Positions 1 to 7,668 of a stretch of 64,000 nt of DNA are shown piece after piece. A program made the position numbers and the translations under genes. The stretch is from Prevotella pectinovora (lineage in GTDB: Bacteria > Bacteroidota > Bacteroidia > Bacteroidales > Bacteroidaceae). The notes beneath the pieces were generated by a model. The model did no database searches. It saw only the letters and a program-made list of their open reading frames with translations, and had not been told where the DNA came from. The number at the start of each line of letters is the position of its first letter. Position 1 is the stretch's first letter. Location: positions 61,690 through 125,689 of the forward strand of contig NZ_JXQI01000068.1 in NCBI RefSeq assembly GCF_000834015.1. The letters run 5' to 3'.

Positions 1-820
1 TCTCCACTGGGATAAAGAACTCTCCACTGCTATAAAGACTCGCATCGATAGTGGAGATGTTTGGCACGGGGTCACCGTTTGAATAGCAGAGTCTGAAATG
101 TCCCTTTTTGTCAATGGAGTTCTGCTTTGCCGTTCCGTCTTTTTTCCATGCGATGACATAGCCAGGCTTATTCCCCTTTACGCCATAATAGGCATTTGTG
201 ATTATAGTCGGCGTACAGCCGAAATGGGTGTCTACAGTTGCAGTGAAATCAACGTCCTGATCCGTCGCCGTTTTCAATTCGCGCCACCATACTCCCTTGT
301 ATTTTACAAATACGTCTGTTCCGATTCGGTCCTGTATCAGCGGAATGGTGATCTTAATGAAATAAGATACCTTGTCGCCATCTGTTTTTCTGAAACCAAG
401 CCATTGTACGTATTTCTTGTCGATTCCCGTGACCTGATCTGAGTTAGGGTCATAGCTTGTCCACTGGTCTTTCGGACCTTTGAGATGGATGTCGTATCCA
501 GCCACACTGACATCAAGCCAACCGTCATCACGACAGAATCCGCAATGGCCGGATCCTGCTCCACCCCACGATTGGTAAACGCGGATGTCGAGTACGATAG
601 TGGCATTTTCCGCATCGTACCATTGACTTATCCAGCTGTCCTGCCAATCGTCATACGCCGACGCCTTCTGCACTGAGAACGCCATCAGCATCATGACACA
701 AAGGAAGAACTGCATGAACCTTCCCGCGGACGTTCGCATGGAACGCCGCGTAGAAACAGAATTGCTTGCAACCCGCCCGTCCAAATATGGAGGATGTTGC
801 TGTTGTCTTCTTTTTTTCAT
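1..820 (-). CDS. Secreted protein of unknown function, 3' end missing
   Basis: An open frame starts at the ATG at 820 and runs without a stop off the left edge, so 273 codons are visible. The N terminus is lysine/arginine/glutamine rich for about 30 residues. A hydrophobic segment (FFLCVMMLMAFSV) and a likely signal-peptidase site near AxA-YDD follow. An internal start at Met-31 (MRTSAGRF) would give a more ordinary signal peptide. The mature part is rich in Trp, Tyr, Asp and Gly, as in extracellular beta-sandwich proteins. I do not recognise the family. It is probably a large exported or surface protein. It diverges from nothing nearby: the next gene is on the same strand and ends in its own terminator. 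Confidence 0.75.
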   Translation of the reverse strand, partial: MKKRRQQQHPPYLDGRVASNSVSTRRSMRTSAGRFMQFFLCVMMLMAFSVQKASAYDDWQDSWISQWYDAENATIVLDIRVYQSWGGAGSGHCGFCRDDGWLDVSVAGYDIHLKGPKDQWTSYDPNSDQVTGIDKKYVQWLGFRKTDGDKVSYFIKITIPLIQDRIGTDVFVKYKGVWWRELKTATDQDVDFTATVDTHFGCTPTIITNAYYGVKGNKPGYVIAWKKDGTAKQNSIDKKGHFRLCYSNGDPVPNISTIDASLYSSGEFFIPVE

Positions 821-964
821 TTTCAGATGTTTTGATTATTGTATATGATTTGATTTGATCTTATCTTTATGCAATAGAGTTATAGGTACGTTTCTTTCAT
901 AGGGCAAATTTAATGTTTTTCATTAAAATTAAGTGTCTGATTCGTGTGCGTAAATGTCCAATTC

Positions 965-1004
965 ATATAAAAAAGGTGTCCACTTCCTACGAAGTAGACA
1001 CCTT
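965..1004 (-). terminator. Intrinsic terminator of the AraC-type regulator
   Basis: A 14-bp stem (973-986 with 991-1004, loop CTAC) is followed on the minus strand by a T-rich run. The one imperfect pair is G-U on the minus strand but C-A on the plus strand, so it serves the minus-strand gene ending at 1028. Confidence 0.8.
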
Positions 1005-1027
1005 ACAGAGGGTTTCTCAGTAGTTTT

Positions 1028-2167
1028 TTATGAGTTTTTGGCTCTCCATTCAACAGGAGTGCATCCCTCCTTTTCCTTAAAAATCCTATAAAGATATGAC
1101 CTTGAAGAGAAACCGCATTCGGCAGAAATGATGTCGTTGTTGTAGTCGGGAAACTCCTTCATCATCTTTTTGGCAGCATTGAAACGTATCTCGCTGAGCC
1201 ATATACGGAACGTCGTGTTCTGGCATTTGCTGAAGAATTGGCTCAGTTCGTTTTTGTTGATGTCCAGCGAATGTGACAATGTAAGCATATTGACCGAACT
1301 GTCCTTATAGCCCATGTCTGCACACCACTTGTCGAGCGCCGCCTGGATGAAGGCGCTGCGTTCGGCTGAGAGGCGCTGCGCGGACTGCTCACAGTCAGCC
1401 GCCGACTGCGAGGCGCAGTTCTCTGCCGTCGTCTGTTCGTCGTCGTCGGTTTCGCCGTTGCCTCTTTCCCTATCCAGCAGCTCCTCGGTAGGTACGTAAC
1501 AGTTGCCGAACGCCACAAAGTTCACGATGAAGAAAAGCAGTACGAGGAGACCGACCGGACCTATTATGTACAACGACTTGGTGGAGAGGATGGCGAACGG
1601 CATGGATATGGCTATGAGGGAAAGCATCGCGATGCTCGCGTGGGCATATCTTATAAAAGGCAGCATATCCGTGGCTGTCATCGTCTCAAGGAGTTTCTTC
1701 CGCTTGTTCATCTCTATTATTATCATGTATATGCAGTAGACAATATTGCCAAAAAAGAGAGCAAGCATCACGTAAAGCCATGCGCCAATGTTCAGGGAGC
1801 CGCTAAAGCTGTAGCCCACAGCGAAGGCGGCAAGCATGGCGGCGTATACGGCGGCGCAGATAAGGTTCATCTTACGGCGCTTGGTGTGGGTAGCCTCAAT
1901 GTTGTAGATAGCCATCGAGAAAAGCGTGAAGCAAGGCAGGTAGACCAGCACATTGATGACGGCTCCCACATCTTCGTCCGTGGCGCGGAAGCCGAAGTAC
2001 ATCTGCAGGAAGAAGTGTACCGCCATAAAAAGCAGGGCTGCGAATATCATCCAGCGCGACCACTCATACCGCCGGTTTATCCATCTCACGTGAAGACGCG
2101 TGACGGCAATGAAGAATGCGCAGATAAACATGAATATCAGACATGCAAACTGTAACAAATATAACAT
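1028..2167 (-). CDS. Membrane-anchored AraC-family transcriptional regulator
   Basis: This 379-residue protein has an N-terminal half of about seven hydrophobic segments (residues 1-220), an acidic Glu/Asp/Gln linker (about 225-265) and a C-terminal AraC/XylS double helix-turn-helix (about 270-375). The second helix-turn-helix is seen as ISAECGFSSRSYLYRIFKEK and the domain ends with the usual CTPVEW. This arrangement is frequent in Bacteroidota and suggests that a membrane signal is passed directly to a DNA-binding domain. Ligand and targets are unknown. A 22-bp dyad repeat array lies 160-250 bp upstream of the start and could be its own operator, which is inference. It is monocistronic with a clear terminator. 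Confidence 0.85.
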   Translation of the reverse strand: MLYLLQFACLIFMFICAFFIAVTRLHVRWINRRYEWSRWMIFAALLFMAVHFFLQMYFGFRATDEDVGAVINVLVYLPCFTLFSMAIYNIEATHTKRRKMNLICAAVYAAMLAAFAVGYSFSGSLNIGAWLYVMLALFFGNIVYCIYMIIIEMNKRKKLLETMTATDMLPFIRYAHASIAMLSLIAISMPFAILSTKSLYIIGPVGLLVLLFFIVNFVAFGNCYVPTEELLDRERGNGETDDDEQTTAENCASQSAADCEQSAQRLSAERSAFIQAALDKWCADMGYKDSSVNMLTLSHSLDINKNELSQFFSKCQNTTFRIWLSEIRFNAAKKMMKEFPDYNNDIISAECGFSSRSYLYRIFKEKEGCTPVEWRAKNS

Positions 2168-2308
2168 AACTCTTCTGGTATATATTAATCGTATCTTTCT
2201 CTGCGGATGCGCATCCGCTTATGTTAAGATACGCAAAGTTAAGCAAAAAACGGAAAAACATAAAGAATAAAGAAAAGAAGTTGAGCGTTTTTCTTGCGAA
2301 AGAACCGC

Positions 2309-2418
2309 AACAATGCTGTTCCCGTGGCGTGGTAACGTTGTTACCGTTGCGCGGTAACGATGTTACAGCACCGCGGTAATGACGTTACACCACCGCGGTA
2401 ATGATGTTACACCACCTG
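2309..2418. repeat. 22-bp tandem repeat array with internal dyads
   Basis: Four clear 22-bp units lie at 2331-2352, 2353-2374, 2375-2396 and 2397-2418, with a decayed fifth at 2309-2330. Each begins GGTAA and contains a dyad of the form GTAA-n5-TTAC; the first is the near-perfect GGTAACGTTGTTACC. Units differ mainly at 2-4 positions that keep or weaken the dyad. The array sits between the AraC-type regulator and the LRR gene remnant. Two-turn spacing would put every unit on the same face of the helix. Confidence 0.85.
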
Positions 2419-2677
2419 CAAATCAGCACTGCTCTTAGCGCTAAGCATAGGAGGAGGGGGTGTGTCTACACACTCTCCTTTTGTTTTTATATACATAGCA
2501 GAATATTTTCAACAAAAAACTCTGCATTTTTCCCATTCGTGTTGTTTTATTTCATATATTTGCAAAATCTCCATATATCTCCCCTTGAACACAGTTCCAG
2601 TTATTGCAATAACTTTATTTTCTATAATATATTATTCCGCAGATAATTAACTGCATCCGATAGCAACGCACGTTTAA
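2419..2677. other. AT-rich intergenic stretch without a supported gene
   Basis: Short plus-strand open frames here are low-complexity Phe/Ile/Ser-rich and have no initiation context. No hairpin or recognisable promoter stands out. It separates the repeat array from the LRR remnant and may be decayed sequence from that gene. Confidence 0.5.
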
Positions 2678-3154
2678 ACATTTGTTCCTTACGTTTACTC
2701 CACTCTTATTAGAATCAACTGGTACACAATAAGTTATAAATACTATGGTTGCAAGGCGTTGAAAGACATATATTGTCAGGCAGTGAATGTTCGGGAAACG
2801 CATTCGAGCGCATTTGATAATTCGCCTATAGAAAACATGACGCTCTATGTGCCGGGCGAGTCGATAAATGCATACAAGACTACCGACCCCTGGAGCGGAT
2901 TCGGCAAATTCCAGACTCTCACCACCGGCATCGAAAAGACCGAGACTGCCGCTAAGCCAATGATTACGACTGCCAACGGACAAATCGCCGTATCCGGTCT
3001 CAGCGGCAACGCCACAATCCAGGTGTTATCTCCCGACGGCAAGCTGCTCGACAGCACAAGCGCCACTGACGGCATCGCCACTCTGAATGTCCAGCCAGGC
3101 AAGGTGGTAATAGTGAAGGTTGGCACGGAGAGCTACAAGGTGGTTGTGAAGTGA
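2678..3154 (+). pseudogene. 3' remnant of a BspA-like leucine-rich-repeat surface protein
   Basis: The frame is open from 2678 to the stop at 3152-3154, but the part resembling a protein starts only around 2741 and has no ATG in a sensible place. It begins in the middle of a BspA/LRR_5 repeat (YGCKALKDIYCQA) and continues with the typical last-repeat sequence (MTLYVPGESINAY, then PWSGFGKF). It ends in a roughly 60-residue beta-rich tail ending YKVVVK, like the type IX secretion sorting domains of Prevotella surface proteins. A complete gene would carry a signal peptide and many repeats upstream. I infer a 5' deletion leaving only the C-terminal end. Such proteins bind host matrix or other bacteria. 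Confidence 0.65.
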
Positions 3155-3207
3155 TGACCAAGGCTGGCGGAAGATAGAATGACAAACCTCCCAGCAGCTG
3201 TATATAG

Positions 3208-3250
3208 CCCCTTCTGATTCTCCTTTTGGGATTGTCAGAAGGGGTGATTT
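3208..3250 (+). terminator. Hairpin terminator after the LRR remnant
   Basis: A perfect 10-bp inverted repeat (CCCCTTCTGA at 3208-3217 and TCAGAAGGGG at 3235-3244) is followed by a T-rich tail. It is the original terminator of the truncated plus-strand gene. Confidence 0.7.
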
Positions 3251-3363
3251 TATATCCATTTGACAAGTTCATCCATTAGGGACATGAAGCTTTATCATCC
3301 TTTGCAAAAACAGACAGAGTCAACTTCAACGAGAAAGAATCGGCTTCAATATACTATGGCATT

Positions 3364-3708
3364 ATGGCATCTGCTGTAAAGCATAATATTGAATTGGACT
3401 CTAAAGCCAGTATAGAATCGGCAGCAAAAAGTTTCTTATCTGGTATGTCGTGGAAAGGTTTTACAGACTTCAAGCAAGAATGTGTCACCAGTTGGACAAA
3501 ACTCTTCGCCACGAATGAAGTTCAATTCACAGACAACGCCATTGACAACTTTCTCGCTTTTGTTGACCATATGTCATGTAGTGCAGACACATACGTTTCG
3601 CTTGGTGGTTCCAATGGCTGCGCTGACCAACTTACGAATTGGGACGGAACACAAAAGGTAGGGCTTGGAAGCGTTCCACAAAAGAAAGGAAAAGGGCTGG
3701 GGCGATAA
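3364..3708 (+). CDS. Small hypothetical protein, possibly a gene fragment
   Basis: This is a 114-residue frame starting at ATG 3364. The same frame is open back to 3280 with protein-like sequence (VNFNEKESASIYYGIM), so the visible ORF may be the tail of something longer whose 5' part was lost. It has no signal peptide and no membrane segment. Composition is ordinary for a soluble alpha-helical protein, ending in a basic KKGKGLGR tail. I do not recognise it. It lies beside another truncated gene (the LRR remnant), which favours the fragment reading. Confidence 0.4.
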   Translation: MASAVKHNIELDSKASIESAAKSFLSGMSWKGFTDFKQECVTSWTKLFATNEVQFTDNAIDNFLAFVDHMSCSADTYVSLGGSNGCADQLTNWDGTQKVGLGSVPQKKGKGLGR

Positions 3709-3845
3709 AAGAACAGTGAATAGTAACATTCTATTCGCCAACAAACTTTTAGAATCGTAAAAACACGACAATTATACGAAACAGTAATGATTAGATGTGA
3801 GAAATCATATAGGCTTCTCACATCTAATCGAATACACCAATGATG

Positions 3846-4757
3846 TTACCAAATAAAATACACATCACTTCTTCTTTTACAATAAGCAACAGCCACATCA
3901 CGTGCCGCTTTTATTCTAGTTTTTTCAAGATCCGCCTCACTTTGTGATTGTCTTTCGATGAGTTCAACTGCCCGTCTAGCTTCTGCATCTTTAGTTTGCT
4001 TGATTTGCATGCATAGTTGTTTGGCTTCAGTAGCACAAGAGCTTGTCATATCTATTTGTTGCAGATATTCGACTGCTGCATCAAAATTACCGTTAGAGAA
4101 TTCTGCCCGAGCTTTCTGAATGACATTATTACATTCCTGCGTTTGGTATTGACGATAAATTGTAGTTATCTCGTTATTGACTTTTGTGTAACCTGAGATT
4201 GTCGCAGGACAAGAAAACAACAGAGCCAGTCCCTCACCATATTGTTGAATATTGGCAAAAGTGCGAGCACGTGATATAACAGAATTAAGATTATGCTGAT
4301 AGTAATCTATGATTTTATCTTTTGCCTTATTCACAAAGTCTGTTAGACGTTTGTCTTGGGCAGACAATTTAGAAATGGCATTTTTTATTGCATCATCATC
4401 AGAAAATCCTTCCCCACGTACTGTAACGACACAACTTGCAAAAGTTGTACTTGTGGCAAGATTGGTACAGACAAAATTGAATTGTATGTCGCTTGTATGT
4501 ATATTCCTCATACCGCCTTCAACAACTTGTTTATTAACGAAACTAATCTCTGGCTTTATGGCAATGGTACTTACTTCGGCTGTTTCAACTCCACTTTCAG
4601 TCATGGCTGGCAAGAACTTGCTCCTCAGCATCTTTGCCGTATTATCACTTAATTGGCAATTACCAACAGGAAGCGCAAAGGCTATTTCTATTCCTTGTGC
4701 GAAAATAGTTGCATAAGAAGTCAACAAGATTGTCAATGTAAGCAAGACCTTTCTCAT
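3846..4757 (-). CDS. Exported protein of unknown function, last gene of CsgG operon
   Basis: About 303 residues, with a signal peptide (MRKVLLTLTILLTSYATIFAQ) directly after the chosen start. The ATG at 4757 is preceded by GGGAG at 8-nt spacing; the GTG three codons upstream has no such site. The mature part shows an N-terminal beta-rich region (about 22-150) with a conserved-looking VTVRGEGFSDDDA stretch. An alpha-helical region (about 155-300) rich in Gln, Ala and Glu follows, probably coiled coil or TPR-like. The C terminus DVYFIW is abrupt. It is the fourth gene of the operon, 14 bp after the DUF6175 gene. It resembles exported proteins that accompany CsgG/LPP20-type assembly factors, but no function can be given. 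Confidence 0.7.
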   Translation of the reverse strand: MRKVLLTLTILLTSYATIFAQGIEIAFALPVGNCQLSDNTAKMLRSKFLPAMTESGVETAEVSTIAIKPEISFVNKQVVEGGMRNIHTSDIQFNFVCTNLATSTTFASCVVTVRGEGFSDDDAIKNAISKLSAQDKRLTDFVNKAKDKIIDYYQHNLNSVISRARTFANIQQYGEGLALLFSCPATISGYTKVNNEITTIYRQYQTQECNNVIQKARAEFSNGNFDAAVEYLQQIDMTSSCATEAKQLCMQIKQTKDAEARRAVELIERQSQSEADLEKTRIKAARDVAVAYCKRRSDVYFIW

Positions 4758-4771
4758 AATACACACTCCCG

Positions 4772-5665
4772 TTATTTAATGGTTACAATTAGCATATTGT
4801 TGCTTGTAGTTCTCTCAATCTTGATTCCAAGATTCCTGAAAAATGTTAACAACTTCAATCCAAACTTATTGATATTATACGTTCTTCCGTTCTCGTCTTT
4901 TAGCGGTATGCGAATATCGTCGAAGAGCATCTGCTTGTCGGTTGTTCCCTGGATATGGTAATTGCCTTTATAGGCATTTTCTTCCACCCACATTTCCAAG
5001 GCATCGGACAAAGCAAGACCGTCTGCGCCAACCTCTTGCGACATAGAGCGAGATGATGCCTCGTCAATGCCGACTGTTACCGCTATGGATTGTCCGTTTT
5101 CAGCTATGTCCATCAGTTTCTCCTGCATGGTGTTCAAGAGTTTGTCCATCCCTGCCTCGACAGCTCTTGATGTAAGTTTACCATAGTCATCTGTGTAAAA
5201 CTTACCGCTTTCGCAAACTGCATTGGCAAGCGAATTTGCAGTAGAGGTTTCATAACCAGACAGGATTACTTTCATGGCATTGCCAGAAGGAGATTTCAAC
5301 AGGTTTATTTCCGCTTCGACATAAACATCTGCACCAGACTGTTGTATAATCATAGTCTTAACATCCTGTTGTTGGGTATTGCCTAATGCGGTTGCTTTTG
5401 ACAAGGCTTTTACCTTGGCAAAAAAATCAACTGTAGTATACCCCCTTTGATCGAATGCTTCCTTTATTTTGGTTAAAGCGATACGCTTATTCACGTCATT
5501 CTCCAAAACGGTACGTATGTCTTCACCTTGCATTGTATATGGTATGACCATAATCTTTGGTCGTGCCGTAGGTAAAGGAGTAACTTGAGACTCTATGTTT
5601 TGTGCCCATGTGCAGCAGAAAGCACACAGTCCCAATAATATTATTGCTATTCTTTTCATACTCAT
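4772..5665 (-). CDS. DUF6175 family exported protein
   Basis: This 297-residue protein starts with a signal peptide (MKRIAIILLGLCAFCCTWAQ) and has no membrane span afterwards. The mature region includes PKIMVIPYTMQGEDIR and a YVEAEINLLKS strand pattern, which I associate with DUF6175. That fold is related to the nucleotide-binding-like fold of CsgG/TolB-N type periplasmic proteins; the relation is my inference. The start overlaps the CsgG gene stop in an ATGA (5662-5665), so the two are translationally coupled and probably act together. Location should be periplasm or outer-membrane periphery. The biochemical role is unknown. Confidence 0.7.
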   Translation of the reverse strand: MSMKRIAIILLGLCAFCCTWAQNIESQVTPLPTARPKIMVIPYTMQGEDIRTVLENDVNKRIALTKIKEAFDQRGYTTVDFFAKVKALSKATALGNTQQQDVKTMIIQQSGADVYVEAEINLLKSPSGNAMKVILSGYETSTANSLANAVCESGKFYTDDYGKLTSRAVEAGMDKLLNTMQEKLMDIAENGQSIAVTVGIDEASSRSMSQEVGADGLALSDALEMWVEENAYKGNYHIQGTTDKQMLFDDIRIPLKDENGRTYNINKFGLKLLTFFRNLGIKIERTTSNNMLIVTIK

Positions 5666-6495
5666 TTTTTGATAATTAAGTTACAACGAACTAAATTGTG
5701 AGAAGCTTTACTATTTTCAATAGCGATAATGACTTTGCGTGACACGCTGCATTCGGCGAATGACTCTCCAGAGAGTTTTGTCACCTTGGCCTTTCCAAGT
5801 TCAGATGGATAAGGTTTGCCATCAAGCATCTCTACTGATTCTATCGTAAACGTATCACCGACCTTGATTCCAGCTTCCTTGCCAACGTTGAGAAGTATCG
5901 TGCTTTTATCTATCGTCTTCAAGACTTTTCCCTTGACGGGGAAATTGATACGGAAATATTCATATATGTCGGATTGCAGGCTTTGCATGGCTGCTGTAAC
6001 AGCACTCTCTGGCGACAGCATTTCCTTACTGCATTTTCCATCAAAACTCTGTGCCTCATTGCTTACGCCTGTCTCTACGTCAACAACTTTCAACTGAAAT
6101 GCTACACTTGCTTTATAACCACGTGTGCTTCCGTCACTGTTCTTCATGCGATAAACTGGTATCTTAACAATATGTCCTGTTACCAACTGCTCGGCAGCAA
6201 CAGCCGCACCTTGTTCTGCAAGATTATGGCTGTCGAGAAAAGCCTCGCTCTTCTGTAGTTCAAGTTCATCAACTACTTTATCGCGACTTGTTCTGTCAAC
6301 TACAACAAAGCGGTGAGTGTTAGTCAGCATTTCCACAACTTTCTCTGTTACAAGTCCTGTGTATGGACTCTCTTCATCGCAGGTAAACTGAGTTACGCCT
6401 ACGACAGGGCGGTCATCGGCTGCTAAGGAAACTTGCGTATACCCACAAAGGATACACGCAAGTATGACCGCATATAAAATGCGATAATTTCCCAT
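5662..6495 (-). CDS. CsgG-domain outer-membrane assembly protein
   Basis: A 277-residue protein with a signal peptide ending near SLAADDRP, then a CsgG-like domain (about 28-180). Recognisable elements are the opening strand VVGVTQFTCDE, the helix TEKVVEMLTNTHRFVVVDR (typical of CsgG/LpoB), and AAAVAAEQLVTGHIV. The last 90 residues form a small beta domain (GKVLKTIDKSTILLNVG...GDTFTIES) like those found after CsgG domains. In E. coli CsgG forms the curli export pore, and relatives act as polysaccharide export or PBP-activator proteins. No cysteine lipobox is evident, unlike E. coli CsgG. No curli subunit or CsgE/F gene is nearby, so the exported or regulated partner is unknown. The start overlaps the upstream stop as TAATG. 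Confidence 0.8.
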   Translation of the reverse strand: MGNYRILYAVILACILCGYTQVSLAADDRPVVGVTQFTCDEESPYTGLVTEKVVEMLTNTHRFVVVDRTSRDKVVDELELQKSEAFLDSHNLAEQGAAVAAEQLVTGHIVKIPVYRMKNSDGSTRGYKASVAFQLKVVDVETGVSNEAQSFDGKCSKEMLSPESAVTAAMQSLQSDIYEYFRINFPVKGKVLKTIDKSTILLNVGKEAGIKVGDTFTIESVEMLDGKPYPSELGKAKVTKLSGESFAECSVSRKVIIAIENSKASHNLVRCNLIIKK

Positions 6496-7037
6496 TACAG
6501 ATTCTTTGAAGTTTTTGCTGTTTCAATCATCTGCTTGATGGCTGCGACCTTCGCCTTTGACTCTTCAAGCAAGACAGGGTAAGCATCTTTTGTAAAGGCG
6601 AGAGCTGATGCTATCTTAGCTATTTTCATTGGATTCTTGTTAGTAGAAGATGCCTTGGTTGCAGCTTCTGCACCTTTCCCAGCCTCAGCGATAGAAACAC
6701 CTTCTGCAGTTAGAGTTGTGCTTAATGCGACAAGTTCCTCTACAGTAGGTTTCTTGATACTTACGTCTGTAACACCTTCCTTCGTCTCGCCAATCTGACG
6801 ATAATAAAGGTCTTGGAGTAGAGCTGATGACGCAGCAGAACTGATGGCTGCGTTGTAAACACCCTGTACATAGGTGTCAACATCTGCAACTCCAGTTTGC
6901 TTTGGCTGCTTAGAGCAAAGTTTCTCCAATTTTGCACAACGGTCGATACTTGCCTTAATGTCCTCTTTGGACTGACCGAAACAGAATGATACCGACATTG
7001 CGAGCAATGCTGCGGTAACGAATAAAAATCTTTTCAT
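6495..7037 (-). CDS. Exported alpha-helical protein, first gene of CsgG operon
   Basis: 180 residues with a clear signal peptide (MKRFLFVTAALLAMSVSFCFGQ). The mature part is Ala/Lys/Ser/Thr rich and predicted helical, with a few Cys (DRCAKLEKLCSK). It looks like a small periplasmic helical-bundle partner rather than an enzyme. It is the first gene of the operon and its stop overlaps the CsgG gene start by one base. Transcription probably comes from the promoter at 7441-7448 through the long leader at 7085-7434. The family was not recognised. Confidence 0.7.
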   Translation of the reverse strand: MKRFLFVTAALLAMSVSFCFGQSKEDIKASIDRCAKLEKLCSKQPKQTGVADVDTYVQGVYNAAISSAASSALLQDLYYRQIGETKEGVTDVSIKKPTVEELVALSTTLTAEGVSIAEAGKGAEAATKASSTNKNPMKIAKIASALAFTKDAYPVLLEESKAKVAAIKQMIETAKTSKNL

Positions 7038-7084
7038 TTTGGATTATTTTTAAGATGACTGCCTGGCTACCACAGCAGGGTTAA

Positions 7085-7434
7085 TTTTTTATTGGCGAAT
7101 ATACAAAATAAAAGAAACGTGGAGCCAGTCTGTCACTCGTTCCACGATTCGTAGGCCTTCGCATTGCCCTGTCAGTCCGAAACGAGCAACGCCGAAAGCC
7201 CCACGTATGTGTAAGTATATAAATACCCTTTCTTGGCAACGAATGCAAAATGCAACCGAAGCCAATTAGGGCTGTATACAATACACCCATGAGACGTTCC
7301 TTGTTGCTTTGTTCTTGACTGACAAATGAGTTTGCGAAGTTCACGAATCGTCAAAACCAAAGCGTCAGATACGCCTTTTACTATGTATATGTCTGCCCAA
7401 CCTCTGCCCATCGGGACTTCCGGTATGGGTATAG
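7085..7434 (-). ncRNA. Putative structured leader RNA upstream of the CsgG operon
   Basis: This stretch lies between a TATCTTTG -7 box (7448-7441, minus strand) and the first gene of the CsgG operon. The end of the putative transcript is an ACGTGGGGC/GCTCCACGT arm pair (about 7115-7205) enclosing further pairings, followed by a T-rich run, as in a terminator or attenuator. Both minus-strand frames are open for 79 and 87 codons, but none has a start with good context and they overlap each other. This suggests constraint on the nucleotides rather than on one protein. It matches none of tmRNA, RNase P, SRP or 6S hallmarks. Alternative: a short protein gene, or a dispersed mobile repeat. Confidence 0.45.
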
Positions 7435-7440
7435 ACGTTA

Positions 7441-7448
7441 CAAAGATA
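7441..7448 (-). promoter_or_regulatory. Promoter -7 box for leader RNA and CsgG operon
   Basis: TATCTTTG on the minus strand fits the Bacteroidota -7 consensus TAnnTTTG. The -33 element is weak (GTTTTC, slightly too close). The predicted start is near 7434. Confidence 0.5.
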
Positions 7449-7571
7449 ACACTTTTACCTTGAAAACCACTTTGCTTGGCTGGTAAAGTATGATTTTAAG
7501 GCCTGATTTAACATTATTAAATATAAATATGTCAAAGAATCCACTTCCTCATGATTTTTGTTGCCAAAAAG

Positions 7572-7602
7572 TTTGTATTATCAATGATTATTTGTATTTT
7601 TG
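7572..7602 (+). promoter_or_regulatory. Promoter of the Abi-associated short RNA
   Basis: TTTG at 7572-7575, a 19-nt spacer and TATTTTTG at 7595-7602 form a perfect Bacteroidota housekeeping promoter. The predicted transcription start is near 7608, only about 60 nt before the abi start codon. Confidence 0.8.
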
Positions 7603-7604
7603 CA

Positions 7605-7660
7605 GCGTTAGTTCCAGCCGAGCCTCTTTACAATGCTTAAATAGGCTGGGCTTTTTTGTT
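7605..7660 (+). ncRNA. Short hairpin RNA with terminator upstream of Abi_2/AbiF gene
   Basis: From the predicted start, about 50 nt are transcribed before a stem of 9 pairs plus one G-G mismatch (AGCCGAGCCT at 7616-7625 with AGGCTGGGCT at 7643-7652, 17-nt loop) and six T. CCAGCC at 7614-7619 can alternatively pair with GGCTGG at 7644-7649. The T-run ends 11 nt before the abi start codon. Most transcripts should stop here, giving a small RNA, and read-through makes the mRNA. This is the gene order of RNA antitoxin systems, and AbiF-type HEPN proteins are reported to work with an adjacent non-coding RNA. Confidence 0.65.
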
Positions 7661-7668
7661 TATAAGCT

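Noticed and set aside
7081..7411. Two minus-strand ORFs (79 and 87 codons) upstream of the CsgG operon
   Set aside because: They overlap in different frames with no ribosome site; treated as an RNA or repeat instead, with the protein option noted.
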